Source of the DNA: Hymenobacter glacieicola | GTDB lineage: Bacteria > Bacteroidota > Bacteroidia > Cytophagales > Hymenobacteraceae | Length of the DNA: 64,000 nt | NCBI RefSeq assembly: GCF_014640315.1 | Contig: NZ_BMGS01000010.1 | Location: forward strand, 124,001-188,000 | Direction: 5' to 3' | Shown: in pieces, positions 18,791-27,971 of the stretch | How positions within the stretch are numbered: position 1 is the first letter of the stretch | Layout of the letters: each line of letters opens with the position of its first letter | Made by a program: the position numbers and the translations under genes | Notes under the pieces: model-generated | Seen by the model: only the letters and a program-made list of their open reading frames with translations | Told to the model about the DNA's origin: nothing | The model's database searches: none

Positions 18791-19741
18791 TTAGGCGCTG
18801 GCCTCGTTCAGGGCTTGTACATCGTTGGGGGGGAGCTGCAGCTCGGTGGCTTTGAGCAGTTCGGTTACCTGCTCGGGGCTGGTGGCGCTGGCAATGGGCG
18901 CTGTAAGGCCGGGTTGAGCAAGTATCCAGGCCAAGGCTACCTGGGCGGGCGTGGCCTGCTGGCGGGCTGCCACGGCATCCAGGGCGCCGAGGATGCGCAG
19001 GCCTTTCTCGTTTAAATATTTCTGGCCTACCCCGCCCCCGCGGGCGCTTTTCTGCAGGTCGGCCGCGGTGCGGTACTTGCCCGTGAGGAAGCCCGCCGCC
19101 AGCCCGTAGTACGGAATCACGCCAATGTTGTGCTCCTGCACCAGGGGTAGGAGCTGCTGCTCGAACTCGGCCCGGTCGTAGAGGTTGTAGAGCGGCTGCA
19201 GCGACTCGTAGCGCGGGAAACCCAGGCGGGCACTGGCTTCCACCGACTCCCGGAGGCGGGCCGCATCAAAGTTCGAGGCCCCAATGACGCGCACCTTGCC
19301 CTGCTGCACTAGTTGGGCGTAGGCCTCCAGCGTTTCTTCCACGGGCGTGGTGGGGTCGTCTTTGTGGGACTGGTAGAGGTCAATGTAGTCGGTTTGCATG
19401 CGGCGCAGGGAGCCTTCCACGGCGCGCAGGATGTAGTCTTTCTTGAGGCCCTTGTTTTCGGGGTTGACTTCCCAGCCAACTTTGGTGGCAAGTACCACGT
19501 CGTCGCGGCGGCCGCGCTGGCGCAGCCACTTGCCGATGATGGTTTCCGACTCGCCGCCCACGTGGCCCGGCACCCACACCGAGTAGCCGTCGGCGGTGTC
19601 AATGGCGTTGCCGCCCCCGGCCACAAAAGCGTCCAGAATCCGGAAGGAAGTAGCTTGGTCGGCGGTCCAGCCGAAGACGTTGCCGCCCAGCACGAGCGGG
19701 GCAATGTGCAGGCCGGAGCGGCCCAGTTCACGGTGTTGCAT
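18791..19741 (-). CDS. Aldo/keto reductase
   Basis: NADPH-dependent TIM-barrel reductase of 316 residues. MQHRELGRSGLHIAPLVLGGNVFGW is the usual start. The catalytic region is visible: Asp and Tyr in NAIDTADGYSVW, Lys in VVLATKVGWEV and His in DLYQSHKDDP (the usual LxxxHxxD). The cofactor region holds VRVIGASNFDAARL and, near the C-terminus, PIASATSPEQVTELLKA. It resembles the YajO/IolS-type general aldo/keto reductases, so the substrate remains open. It is divergent from the YdeI gene 92 bases away. Confidence 0.92.
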   Translation of the reverse strand: MQHRELGRSGLHIAPLVLGGNVFGWTADQATSFRILDAFVAGGGNAIDTADGYSVWVPGHVGGESETIIGKWLRQRGRRDDVVLATKVGWEVNPENKGLKKDYILRAVEGSLRRMQTDYIDLYQSHKDDPTTPVEETLEAYAQLVQQGKVRVIGASNFDAARLRESVEASARLGFPRYESLQPLYNLYDRAEFEQQLLPLVQEHNIGVIPYYGLAAGFLTGKYRTAADLQKSARGGGVGQKYLNEKGLRILGALDAVAARQQATPAQVALAWILAQPGLTAPIASATSPEQVTELLKATELQLPPNDVQALNEASA

Positions 19742-19833
19742 AACTTAGGTACGTAAGGAAAGGAAACGGTAAGGTAAACCGGCGGGGCGCCCGGAGGTTA
19801 GGACCCGGGCACGCCACCTCGTATTTTTCCCCG

Positions 19834-20412
19834 ATGGCTACCAAACTCGATACCCTGGAAATTGTAGATGCTCCCAGCCGGGCGGCGTGGCGAGCGTGGC
19901 TGGCTGCTCATCATACCCGGCCGGTCGGTATCTGGCTGGTACTCTACAAGAAAGGTAGCGGCCCGCGCCGCCTCACCTACGCCGAGGCCGTGGAGGAAGC
20001 CCTGTGCTTCGGCTGGATTGACTCGCTGCCCCGCAAGGTCGATGACAGCCGATTTCACCTGTACTTTTCGCCCCGGAAAAAAGGCAGCGTGTGGTCGGCA
20101 GTCAATAAAAAGCGAATTGCGCAACTGGGCGCCGCCGGCTTGCTCATGCCGGCCGGACAGGCCAAAATAGCCGCCGCGCAACAAGACGGTAGCTGGACCG
20201 CCCTAGATGAAGTCGACGCCCTGCTGGTGCCGCCCGATCTGGCCGCGGCCCTCGCCGCTACCCCCGGCGCGGAACAGCGTTTTTCCCGTTTAGCTCCCAG
20301 TACCCGCAAGCAGCACTTGCAGCAGTTGGCTGCCGCACGCCGGCCCGAAACGCGGCAGCGACGCATTGCGCGCCTGGTAGACCAGCTTATTGCGCCGCAG
20401 CCACCCCGATAG
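19834..20412 (+). CDS. YdeI/OmpD-associated family protein
   Basis: A 192-residue YdeI-like protein. Typical strings are SRAAWRAWLAAHH, GIWLVLYKKGSGPRRLTYAEAVEEALCFGWIDS and FSPRKKGSVWSAVNKKRIAQL. The C-terminal basic helix block (STRKQHLQQLAAARRPETRQRRIARLVDQL) is the OmdA/bacteriocin-protection region. The precise role of the family is unknown; some members are linked to resistance to antimicrobial peptides. A TATTTTTC element ends 4 bases before the ATG. A second protein with the same C-terminal type is encoded at 42506. Confidence 0.87.
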   Translation: MATKLDTLEIVDAPSRAAWRAWLAAHHTRPVGIWLVLYKKGSGPRRLTYAEAVEEALCFGWIDSLPRKVDDSRFHLYFSPRKKGSVWSAVNKKRIAQLGAAGLLMPAGQAKIAAAQQDGSWTALDEVDALLVPPDLAAALAATPGAEQRFSRLAPSTRKQHLQQLAAARRPETRQRRIARLVDQLIAPQPPR

Positions 20413-20472
20413 ATAAGGGGAAAGTGCGGCTGCCCGTGCGCTAGGCTGCGGGCACCTCCTATCTTCGCGGCT

Positions 20473-21291
20473 ATGCTACGGACTTGCTACCTGCTGCTGA
20501 GCCTCAGTTGCGTGCTGCTACTTGGTGCTGCTCCCGCGCCCCGCGTTACGGAGCGCAACCTGCAGCGTCACTTCGACCAGTACGGGGTGCGCGGCTCGTT
20601 TCTGCTCTACGAAACTGCCACCGGCCGCTTTACCGCCTACCAGGAAAAGCGCTGCCGTCGGGGCTTCCTGCCGGCCTCTACCTTTAAAATCCCGAATACC
20701 CTTATTGGCCTGCAAACCGGCGCCCTGCCCGATACGGCTACCCTCTGCCGCTGGGACGGCGTGAAGCGCGACTTTCCGCAGTGGAACCAGGACATGCCCT
20801 ATGCCCGTGCCTTGCGCGTTTCCTGCGTGCCCTGCTACCAGCAGTTGGCTCGTAAAGTGGGCGTGAAACCGTACCAGCAGTGGCTGCGGAAGCTGCACTA
20901 CCCTGGTATCGTTGTCACGCCCGGCACCCTCGATACGTTTTGGCTGGATGGCAAGTCCCAGATCAGTCAGTTTGAGCAGGTAGATTTCCTGCGGCGTCTG
21001 CAGGCCGAAACCCTGCCGGTGGCCGTGCGCCACCAGCGGGCCGTCAAGCAGCTGCTGATCTTGCAGAAAACGCCCACGCACACGCTGTACGGCAAAACCG
21101 GCTGGCGTTTCTATTCCGCTACCAACCCCGACAATGGCTGGTTTGTGGGTTGGGTCGAGCGCGCCGATGGCCGCACGGCCATCTTCGCCCTCAACGTGGA
21201 ACCCCAGCCCGGCCCCAAAGCCGATGAGCGGTTTCTAACCGGCCGCCGCGCCCTCACGGAAGCTATTTTGCGGGAAATGCAGTGGCTGTAG
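20473..21291 (+). CDS. Class D (OXA-like) beta-lactamase
   Basis: Exported serine beta-lactamase-like protein of 272 residues with signal peptide MLRTCYLLLSLSCVLLLGAAPA. Class D motifs are in order: STFK in LPASTFKIPNTLIGL, whose Lys would be the carboxylated base; SxV in RVSCVPCYQQLARKVG; FWLDGKSQIS in the omega-loop region; KTG in LYGKTGWR, followed by GWFVGWVER. The usual YGN motif is replaced by YPG in KLHYPGIVV, so activity may differ. TATCTTCG ends 5 bases before the ATG. The neighbours (D-aminoacylase-like, YdeI) suit a peptidoglycan or antibiotic theme. Confidence 0.88.
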   Translation: MLRTCYLLLSLSCVLLLGAAPAPRVTERNLQRHFDQYGVRGSFLLYETATGRFTAYQEKRCRRGFLPASTFKIPNTLIGLQTGALPDTATLCRWDGVKRDFPQWNQDMPYARALRVSCVPCYQQLARKVGVKPYQQWLRKLHYPGIVVTPGTLDTFWLDGKSQISQFEQVDFLRRLQAETLPVAVRHQRAVKQLLILQKTPTHTLYGKTGWRFYSATNPDNGWFVGWVERADGRTAIFALNVEPQPGPKADERFLTGRRALTEAILREMQWL

Positions 21292-21429
21292 AAGAAAGAA
21301 TGCCGTGCCACGTCAAGCAGTAGCGCTTCCGTAAATAACCGCGCAACAAAGCAGGGCTGGTCTGCCTTGCCTATACTAGCTTCTCGCCGATTCGAAAAGT
21401 AGCCCGCTGCGGCGCTACCTTACGTTTCT

Positions 21430-23010
21430 ATGCGCTACTACCTGCTGATTTTCCTGTCGCTGCTTACCCGCCTGGCCGTGGCCCAAACGCCGCGGGCGGA
21501 CCTGCTGATTCGTAACGGCCGCCTCTACGATGGCACCGGCAACGCCTGGGTGCTCGGCGACGTGGCGGTGCGGGCCGGCCGCATCGTGGCCGTAGGACGG
21601 CTGCCCGCCACTTACCCCGCCGATACCGTGCTTGACGCCCAGGGCCTGGCCGTAGCGCCGGGTTTCATCGACGTGCACACCCATATCGAGGACGACGAAG
21701 TACGCCAGCCTACGGCCGATAACTTTCTCTACGACGGCGTCACGACCGTGGTAACCGGCAATTGCGGCTCGTCCCGCCCTAACCTGGGCCGTTACTTCCG
21801 CACCCTCGACAGCCTGCATTTATCCGTGAATACGGCCTCCCTGATTGGTCACGGCACCGTGCGCAAAGCCGTGATGGGCCGGGCCCAGCGCCCGCCTACC
21901 CCGGGTGAGCTAAGCCAGATGGAAAGCCTGGTGGATCAGGCCATGCGGGCCGGCGCCGTGGGGTTGTCGTCGGGGCTGATTTACGTGCCGGGCACCTACT
22001 CCCGCACGCCTGAGCTGATACAGTTAGCGAGGGCAGCGGCCCGCTACCGCGGCCTCTATGCCACCCACATGCGCAACGAAAGCGACAGTGTGCTGCTGGC
22101 CATGCAGGAAGCCTTGCGAGTAGGCCGGGAGGCCGGGCTGCCGCTCCAGATTTCCCACCTCAAACTGGGTGGCCAGCAGAACTGGGGCCGCACCGCCGAA
22201 ATGTTGGCTTTGCTCGACCAAGCCCGCCACAATGGTCAGCAGGTCACCATCGACCAGTACCCGTACACGGCCAGCTCCACCTCCTTGAGCACCCTGCTAC
22301 CCGATGCCGTGCAGGCCGACGGCCGCGACTCTCTGCGCCAGCGCCTGGCCCGTCCGGCCGTGCGCCGGGCCGTGGAAGCCAGCATGCTCGAGCGACTACG
22401 GGCGCGCAAAATGAAGCACTTCAGCTACGCCGTGGTGGCCAGCTTCCCGCCCGATACCAGCTACCAGGGCCAGAGTATCGAAGAAATAAACCGTCGCCGG
22501 GGGCGCCCGCACAAGGCCCGCGCCGAGGCCGCCACTATTCTGGAGCTGGTGCTCCAGTATGATGCGGGCATGGTGTTTCACGGCATGAGCGAAACCGACG
22601 TGCAACGCATCCTGCGCTACCCCCAGAACATGGTAGCTTCCGACGCCAGCATCCGGGTGTGGCGGGAAGGTGCGCCCCACCCGCGCGGCTACGGTTCCAA
22701 CGCCCGGGTACTGGGCCGCTACGTGCGTGAATTGCGCGTGATTACGCTGGAAGAAGCCATCCGTCGCATGACCAGTCTGCCGGCCCAAACCTTCGGCTTC
22801 CCGGACCGTGGCCTGCTGCGCCCCGGTTTCGCCGCCGATGTGGTCATCTTCGACCCCGCTACCGTGCAGGACCGCTCCACCTTTGCGCAACCCCACCAGT
22901 ATTCCACCGGCATGAAGTACGTGCTGGTGAACGGCCGCCTCACTGTCCGCAATGGCCAGCACACCGGCCAGCGCGCCGGACAGGTGCTCTACGGGCCCGG
23001 CAAGCAGTAA
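21430..23010 (+). CDS. Exported N-acyl-D-amino-acid deacylase-like amidohydrolase
   Basis: Metal-dependent amidohydrolase of 526 residues, D-aminoacylase/dihydroorotase superfamily. The signal peptide MRYYLLIFLSLLTRLAVAQ is followed by DLLIRNGRLYDGTGNAW. Metal-binding and family motifs are FIDVHTHIEDDE (HxH), VVTGNCGSSRPN, GLSSGLIYVPGTYS, THMRNES, LQISHLKLGG and the catalytic-Asp region MVASDASIRVW. NGRLTV near the C-terminus is also typical. It would release D-amino acids from N-acyl forms in the periplasm; the exact substrate is inferred. It follows the class D beta-lactamase by 138 bases on the same strand. Confidence 0.87.
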   Translation: MRYYLLIFLSLLTRLAVAQTPRADLLIRNGRLYDGTGNAWVLGDVAVRAGRIVAVGRLPATYPADTVLDAQGLAVAPGFIDVHTHIEDDEVRQPTADNFLYDGVTTVVTGNCGSSRPNLGRYFRTLDSLHLSVNTASLIGHGTVRKAVMGRAQRPPTPGELSQMESLVDQAMRAGAVGLSSGLIYVPGTYSRTPELIQLARAAARYRGLYATHMRNESDSVLLAMQEALRVGREAGLPLQISHLKLGGQQNWGRTAEMLALLDQARHNGQQVTIDQYPYTASSTSLSTLLPDAVQADGRDSLRQRLARPAVRRAVEASMLERLRARKMKHFSYAVVASFPPDTSYQGQSIEEINRRRGRPHKARAEAATILELVLQYDAGMVFHGMSETDVQRILRYPQNMVASDASIRVWREGAPHPRGYGSNARVLGRYVRELRVITLEEAIRRMTSLPAQTFGFPDRGLLRPGFAADVVIFDPATVQDRSTFAQPHQYSTGMKYVLVNGRLTVRNGQHTGQRAGQVLYGPGKQ

Positions 23011-23182
23011 GCTGCCAGCGTGGTTGCCTGGTGTATTTGCCACCTCGCTTTCTGCCCGTCGCCTCCCGAATTCTCCATTTACCGGCTTTTTACCTCTTCT
23101 CAAATCTCTCGATCTGCCGGCCCGTCTCTCACCTCATGGGCTTGTTCTAGGCGAATGCGGAGAGGATGCCAGGGCTTATTTC

Positions 23183-24529
23183 CTACTGTTTTTCCAGCAC
23201 CCGCCAGCCCTGGGGCGGCAACACCAGTTCTTCGCCTGCCCGGAATATGAGCTGTTCGCCGCTGAACGCGTCCAGCCAGGTGCCGGCGGCCTCGGCGGGC
23301 AGTTGAAGCAGGCGAGGTTCGGGGCTGGTGTTAACGGCCGTGAGTACGGCCGCCAGCCCCTTGGCACGCAGAAAGCAGTACGTGTCGGCGGGGCCGGGGA
23401 GGCGCTGGAAGAGGCTGAGCGGGTCGCCGTTCCGCAGGGCAAAGTGGCGGCGCTTGAGTTGGAGCAGGCGGGTATAAAAATCCTGCAGGGGGTAGTCTTG
23501 CCAGTCGACGGGGTCTTTGTCGAAGAAGGCCAAGCGCTTGTTGAGGGCCGCTTCCTGCCCGGTGTACACCAGGGGCATGCCCGGCAGCAACACCGTAAGT
23601 ACGGCAAAGGGGAGGGCCAGCGGGCCCAGGCGCTCATACTCGGTGCCGTCCCAGCTGTTTACATCATGGTTACTGGTGAAGTGCATCAGGTACACCGAGG
23701 GCGGGTATTTGGCCCGCTCGGCGGCCAGGTACTCGTCAATGTCGGCAAGCGGCTGCTTGCCCTCCGCAATGTGGTCGAGCAGGTAGTGCAGGCGCAGGCC
23801 AAAGGTCATGTTGAAGGCCTTTTCCAGCAGCTTGGTGTCGGAATTGAATTGCTCCCAGGTCAGGCCACCTGAGGGGTAAAGCTCGTCCCACTCGGCCAGC
23901 ATAAACAAGGGCTTCACGGCGTCCAGCTCCCGCCGGGCCTCGTCCCAGAAGTCGGTGGGCACGAGCCCGGCCACGTCGCAGCGGTACCCGTCAATGCCGG
24001 CCTCGCGCACCCAGTACAGCAGGGCATCGGTCATGTAGCGGCGCAGGGCGGGGTGGGCATAGTCAAAGGCTACCACGTCGGTCCAGTCGGGGACGGGCGG
24101 CACCAGGTGGCCCTGGGCGTCGTGCTGGTACCACTCGGGGTGCTGCTGCACCAGCGGGTTGTCCCAGCTGGTGTGGTTGGCTACCCAATCGAGCAGCACG
24201 CGCAAACCCAGGTGGTGAGCCGTCTGCACGAGGTGGCGCAACTCGTCGAGGGTGCCAAACTCCGGGTTCACTCCCAAATAGTCGCGCACGGCGTACTGGC
24301 TGCCCAGCGTGCCCTTGCGCTCCACTTCCCCAATCGGGTGGATCGGCATCAGCCACACTATGCTCACGCCCATGGAAGCCAGCCGGGGCAAGTGGGCCTC
24401 AAAGGCCCGGAACGTGCCCTCCGGCGTAAATTGGCGCAGGTTGACTTCGTAGATGGTGGCGTTGGCGGCCCAGTCGGGGTGGCGCACCTGAAACAGGTGC
24501 GCATCGGGGTGGGAGAGGAGTTCAGACAT
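23183..24529 (-). CDS. GH13 alpha-amylase family protein, cytoplasmic paralog
   Basis: A 448-residue alpha-glucan-active enzyme. The TIM barrel begins ATIYEVNLRQFTPEGTFRAF and shows region I (LLDWVANHTSWD), region II with the nucleophile Asp (DGYRCDVAGLV), region III with the acid/base Glu (FMLAEWDELY) and region IV (TSNHDVNSWDGTEYERL). A short beta domain closes the chain. No signal peptide follows the ATG at 24529, so it is probably cytoplasmic. It is closely similar over its whole length to the next gene upstream (24739-26178), pointing to tandem duplication. An upstream in-frame extension to 24661 lacks domain sequence. Confidence 0.9.
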   Translation of the reverse strand: MSELLSHPDAHLFQVRHPDWAANATIYEVNLRQFTPEGTFRAFEAHLPRLASMGVSIVWLMPIHPIGEVERKGTLGSQYAVRDYLGVNPEFGTLDELRHLVQTAHHLGLRVLLDWVANHTSWDNPLVQQHPEWYQHDAQGHLVPPVPDWTDVVAFDYAHPALRRYMTDALLYWVREAGIDGYRCDVAGLVPTDFWDEARRELDAVKPLFMLAEWDELYPSGGLTWEQFNSDTKLLEKAFNMTFGLRLHYLLDHIAEGKQPLADIDEYLAAERAKYPPSVYLMHFTSNHDVNSWDGTEYERLGPLALPFAVLTVLLPGMPLVYTGQEAALNKRLAFFDKDPVDWQDYPLQDFYTRLLQLKRRHFALRNGDPLSLFQRLPGPADTYCFLRAKGLAAVLTAVNTSPEPRLLQLPAEAAGTWLDAFSGEQLIFRAGEELVLPPQGWRVLEKQ

Positions 24530-24738
24530 AAGCGGCGGGGTAGGAGCTAGCCCGTTCAACGACAAGCCGCCGCCGTAGTTACGCGGCTTCTCGCGCGCGG
24601 TAGGCGGCGCGGCCGGCGAGGCATCTGCCGCCAGGGCACGCACAAGCCATGCATAGGTCATGCGCAGCCCGAGACTACAGGAAACTGTAATTGCTTTTGG
24701 CTGAGGCTATTCTGGCTGCTACGATAAAACTTGGCGGC

Positions 24739-26178
24739 TTAAAACCAGCTGGTGTCCGGGTTCGGGAGCTGCTCATACACCTGGTAGCTGTGCGGGGTCA
24801 GCAGCAGGCGGGAGCCCGAGCCCAGGCTGAGCACCTTGCCCGTGAACACCTCCCGGTACACGCCCGGACCCAACCCGCTCAGGAGCAACTCGTGGGGTTG
24901 CTGGCCCAGGTTCACGGCCGTCAGGACGCCTGCGGGGCCCTTGCGGCGCACGAAGGCGTAGGTGTCGGGGCTGGCCGTGGGGGCCATGCGCGTAAACTCG
25001 CTGCACGGGTCGCCGTTGCGCAGGGCGGGGTGGCGCTTCTTGAGCTGAAGCAAGGTGGTATAAAAGTCCTGCAAGGGGTAGTCCTGCCACGGAATTGTGT
25101 CCTTGTCGAAGAAGCGCAGCCGCTTTTTCAGGGCCGCTTCCTGGCCGCTATATACCATCGGGATGCCGGGCAGCAGGGCCGCTAGCACGGCCTGGGGCAG
25201 GGCATCCTTGCCCAGACGCTCATACTCCGTGCCGTCCCAGCTGTTGATGTCGTGGCTGGTGGTGAAGTACATGAGGTAGGCCGAGGCGGGGTAGCGGCTG
25301 CGCTCTACCTCCCGATACGCATCGAGGGCCGTGAGGGGCTGCTGGCGCCGACTGATGCTGTCGAGCAGGTAGCGCATGCGCAGGGCGTAGGTGGCATCGA
25401 AGGCCTGTTCCAGCATGCCGGTGTTGGGGTTGAACTCGCCTTTGTTGAGGAAGGGCGGGCTGTGCAGCTCGTCCCATTCGGCCAGCATAAACACGGGCTT
25501 CACCTTTTCCAGCATAGGGCGGGTCTGGTTCCAGAAACCCATGGGCACGAGGCCGGCCACGTCGCAGCGGAACCCATCGAAGCCCACGTCGCGCAGCCAG
25601 TACACCATGGTTTGCTGCATGTACTGGCGCAGCTCGGGCTTGCTGTAATCCAGGTCGATGACGTCCTGCCAGTCGGCCACGGGCGGTACCAACTGGCCCT
25701 GGGCATTGCGCGTAAACCACTCGGGGTGCTGTTGCAGCAGCTGGCTGTCCCAGCTGGTGTGGTTGGCCACCCAGTCCAGAATGACGTGCATGCCCAGCTG
25801 ATGCGCCGTCCGGATCAGGTGGCGCAACTCGTCGAGGGAGCCAAACTCCGGGTTTACGGCCCGGTAGTCCCGGATGGAATACTGGCTGCCCAGCCTGCCT
25901 TTGCGGTTGAGCTGGCCGATGGGCTGCACCGGCATCAGCCACAGAATGCCCACGCCCATTTTCTGGAGGCGGGGCAGGTGGGCTTCAAAGGCCCGGAACG
26001 TGCCCTCGGGCGTGTACTGCCGGATATTAACCTCGTAAATACTGGCGGAATCGGCCCACCGGGGGTGGCGAACGGTGTACGCTTCGGGAGCCTCGGGGGC
26101 GCAGGTTATGGCGGGCTCCTGGCGGCAGGCGCCGAGCAGCAGCAAGCCAAGGAGCAGGGAAAGAAAAGCACGGGACAT
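24739..26178 (-). CDS. GH13 alpha-amylase family lipoprotein
   Basis: A 479-residue GH13 protein with a lipoprotein signal, MSRAFLSLLLGLLLLGACRQ, so it should be anchored outside the cytoplasm. Catalytic regions match those of its downstream paralog: LDWVANHTSWD, DGFRCDVAGLVPM (nucleophile Asp), FMLAEWDELH (Glu) and TSHDINSWDGTEYERL. The acidic segment SGQEAALKKRLRFFDKD is shared almost word for word with the paralog. Together they suggest outer-face cutting of alpha-glucans and internal processing of the products. The gap between the two is 209 bases. The in-frame extension upstream to 26268 is unlikely to be coding. Confidence 0.9.
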   Translation of the reverse strand: MSRAFLSLLLGLLLLGACRQEPAITCAPEAPEAYTVRHPRWADSASIYEVNIRQYTPEGTFRAFEAHLPRLQKMGVGILWLMPVQPIGQLNRKGRLGSQYSIRDYRAVNPEFGSLDELRHLIRTAHQLGMHVILDWVANHTSWDSQLLQQHPEWFTRNAQGQLVPPVADWQDVIDLDYSKPELRQYMQQTMVYWLRDVGFDGFRCDVAGLVPMGFWNQTRPMLEKVKPVFMLAEWDELHSPPFLNKGEFNPNTGMLEQAFDATYALRMRYLLDSISRRQQPLTALDAYREVERSRYPASAYLMYFTTSHDINSWDGTEYERLGKDALPQAVLAALLPGIPMVYSGQEAALKKRLRFFDKDTIPWQDYPLQDFYTTLLQLKKRHPALRNGDPCSEFTRMAPTASPDTYAFVRRKGPAGVLTAVNLGQQPHELLLSGLGPGVYREVFTGKVLSLGSGSRLLLTPHSYQVYEQLPNPDTSWF

Positions 26179-26290
26179 GGCGAAACTTACCGCTTTTCCC
26201 GCATTTGCCGGGGCAAGAACTAGTACGATAGATGCAGCCCGGCGTAAACTAAGCAGCGCAATCAGCAACGCAGGGCCAAGACTGGATCGG

Positions 26291-26419
26291 GTGAACAGTC
26301 AGGGCTTGTGAATTGCATTAGCCCGTTGTGCCGAGCGCCGCGAAGCATCTCGCGGGCCGACTTCTAAGTTACTACCCAACGATTCGAGCGAGATGCTTCG
26401 GCTACGCCTCTGCAGGACG
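26291..26419. repeat. Palindromic repeat family B, copy 3, with edge tag
   Basis: The tag GTGAACAGTCAGG (26291-26303) is followed after about 20 bases by an imperfect inverted repeat, about 26324-26419. Its arms contain GCGAAGCATCTCGCG and GAGCGAGATGCTTCGGC and it has the common centre AAGTTACTACC. It fills most of the 313-base gap upstream of the GH13 lipoprotein gene. Confidence 0.7.
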
Positions 26420-26491
26420 ACCATTTTCATTACTGACCAGTACCCTCAGAGGCTGTTTGAGTTAGCGCAGAAGGGCGCTGCCCCGTGCCGT

Positions 26492-26914
26492 TTAGTTGCT
26501 CAAGTAGCTTGAAACAGCTTCTTGGCGGGTTTTCGGCCGCCGGTGGCGGTACGTGATGCCGCCAAACCAGTACAGCATCAGGGTGCGGGAGTAGCGCAGG
26601 CTGAGCGGGGTCAGGAGCACGGCTACCACGGCTACGCTCGTCACGTACACCCACACGGCCGGGTCGTGGAACAGGAAGTACACCAGCAACCCCGTTATCA
26701 GCATAATGGCCGTGGAAAAGGCGTAGCTGATGAACATGGCACCCCAGTAAAAGCCCGGCTCCGGCTCGTAGGCCTGCCCGCACACGGGGCAGTGCTCGGG
26801 CATTTCGGCAAAGTGCACGGGGTTGAGCGCCGAGTGCGTAAACAAGGGACTTTCGTGGCAACGGGGGCAGCGCTGTTGCAGCATGGCCAGGGCCGTCGAA
26901 TGTAGCTTCGTCAT
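26492..26914 (-). CDS. DUF983 membrane protein
   Basis: A 140-residue DUF983 protein. The N-terminus has two zinc-ribbon-like pairs, QRCPRCHESPLF and EHCPVCGQAYE (CxxC twice). After EPEPGFYWGAMFISYAF come two membrane helices (AIMLITGLLVYFLF; VWVYVTSVAVVAVLLTPLSL) and the conserved end SRTLMLYWFGGITY. The family occurs widely in Bacteroidota and Alphaproteobacteria, often near respiratory genes; its role is unknown. No such genes are seen here. Confidence 0.9.
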   Translation of the reverse strand: MTKLHSTALAMLQQRCPRCHESPLFTHSALNPVHFAEMPEHCPVCGQAYEPEPGFYWGAMFISYAFSTAIMLITGLLVYFLFHDPAVWVYVTSVAVVAVLLTPLSLRYSRTLMLYWFGGITYRHRRPKTRQEAVSSYLSN

Positions 26915-27005
26915 GATTTCTTAGCGGGTTGGTGAAATCGTATGACAAAGATAAAATGCCGCCTACGCGCCCGTAAGAGCTATTTCCGGGTTTGTCCGGT
27001 ACAAA

Positions 27006-27917
27006 TCAACGCGGGCCAACCGGGGTTTTGCTGCCTTCCGGCTCCTCTCGCTCCTCCCGAAACGCCTCGGGCGTAAGGCCGGCGTGCTTGCGGAAGTAGC
27101 GGCTGAAGTACGACGCATCATCGAAGCCCAGGGAGTCGGCTACCTGCGCAACGGTAGCGGGCGTGTGGCGCAGCAGGCGGCGGGCTTCCACCAGAACCCG
27201 CTCCTGAATCAGGGCGCTGGCGGTTTTGCCAAGGTGGCGCCGGCACAGGGCGTTGAGGTGGTTGGGCGACACGTGCAGCAAATCGGCGTAGAGCTGCACC
27301 TCGCGTTGGGTGCGGAAGTGCTGGTTGATAAGGGCCCCGAATTCGCGCAGCTGCTGTTGGGCGTGGCGGGGCTCTCCGGCCGCCGCGGGCGGGCCCGCGC
27401 CCGCGGGGTAGTGCCGGGCGGCCAGCTCTAGGCAAATGTGCAGGTAGGAGCGAAACACCTCGTCCTGCTCCGGGGCGGGGGCCAGGTGCTCCTGCCACAT
27501 CCGCTCGAACAGCGGCAGCAGCTCGGTGTCGGCGGGGCCCAGCTGCAGCACCGGTGGGTGGGCGTGCTGGAAGAAGGGGTAGGCAAACAGCCGAGAGCCG
27601 GGGTAGCGAAACAGGTAGAAATCAGCCTCGAACAAGACTACGTAGCCCTGGGCATCCGGGGAAAGCTGCCAATGGTGAACCTGCCCGGGCGTCATGAAAA
27701 ACAGGCTGCCCGGCCCCAGCTCGTAGCTGACTAAATCAATGGTGTGGGTGCCGTGGCCGCTGGTGACGTAGAGCAGCAGGTAAAAATCGTGGGCGTGGGG
27801 CTGGCTGACCCCGGGGAAGTTAGCCACGTGGCGGGCCAGCTGCTCCAGGTACCAGGGCCGGGGCCGTCCCTGCGGAAAGGACTCCAGGGTGAGAACGGGC
27901 AGGCCGGGCGGATTCAT
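27006..27917 (-). CDS. AraC-family transcriptional regulator
   Basis: A 303-residue regulator. The N-terminal cupin-like sensor domain (HAHDFYLLLYVTSGHGTHTID, PGSLFFMTPGQVHHWQL) suits ligand binding. The C-terminal domain has two helix-turn-helix units: VQLYADLLHVSPNHLNALCRRHLGKTAS and ATVAQVADSLGFDDASYFSRYFRKHAGLTPEAFR, the second being the family signature. A proline-rich loop lies between them (about residues 170-185). The ATG at 27917 is preferred over the TTG/ATG region further up. The target is not evident; the small membrane protein gene upstream lies 54 bases away on the same strand. Confidence 0.92.
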   Translation of the reverse strand: MNPPGLPVLTLESFPQGRPRPWYLEQLARHVANFPGVSQPHAHDFYLLLYVTSGHGTHTIDLVSYELGPGSLFFMTPGQVHHWQLSPDAQGYVVLFEADFYLFRYPGSRLFAYPFFQHAHPPVLQLGPADTELLPLFERMWQEHLAPAPEQDEVFRSYLHICLELAARHYPAGAGPPAAAGEPRHAQQQLREFGALINQHFRTQREVQLYADLLHVSPNHLNALCRRHLGKTASALIQERVLVEARRLLRHTPATVAQVADSLGFDDASYFSRYFRKHAGLTPEAFREEREEPEGSKTPVGPR

Positions 27918-27971
27918 GGGAGCGGGGTAGGGTAGGAAAGTCAAGGACGGAAGCTACAACATGCCCGGCGG

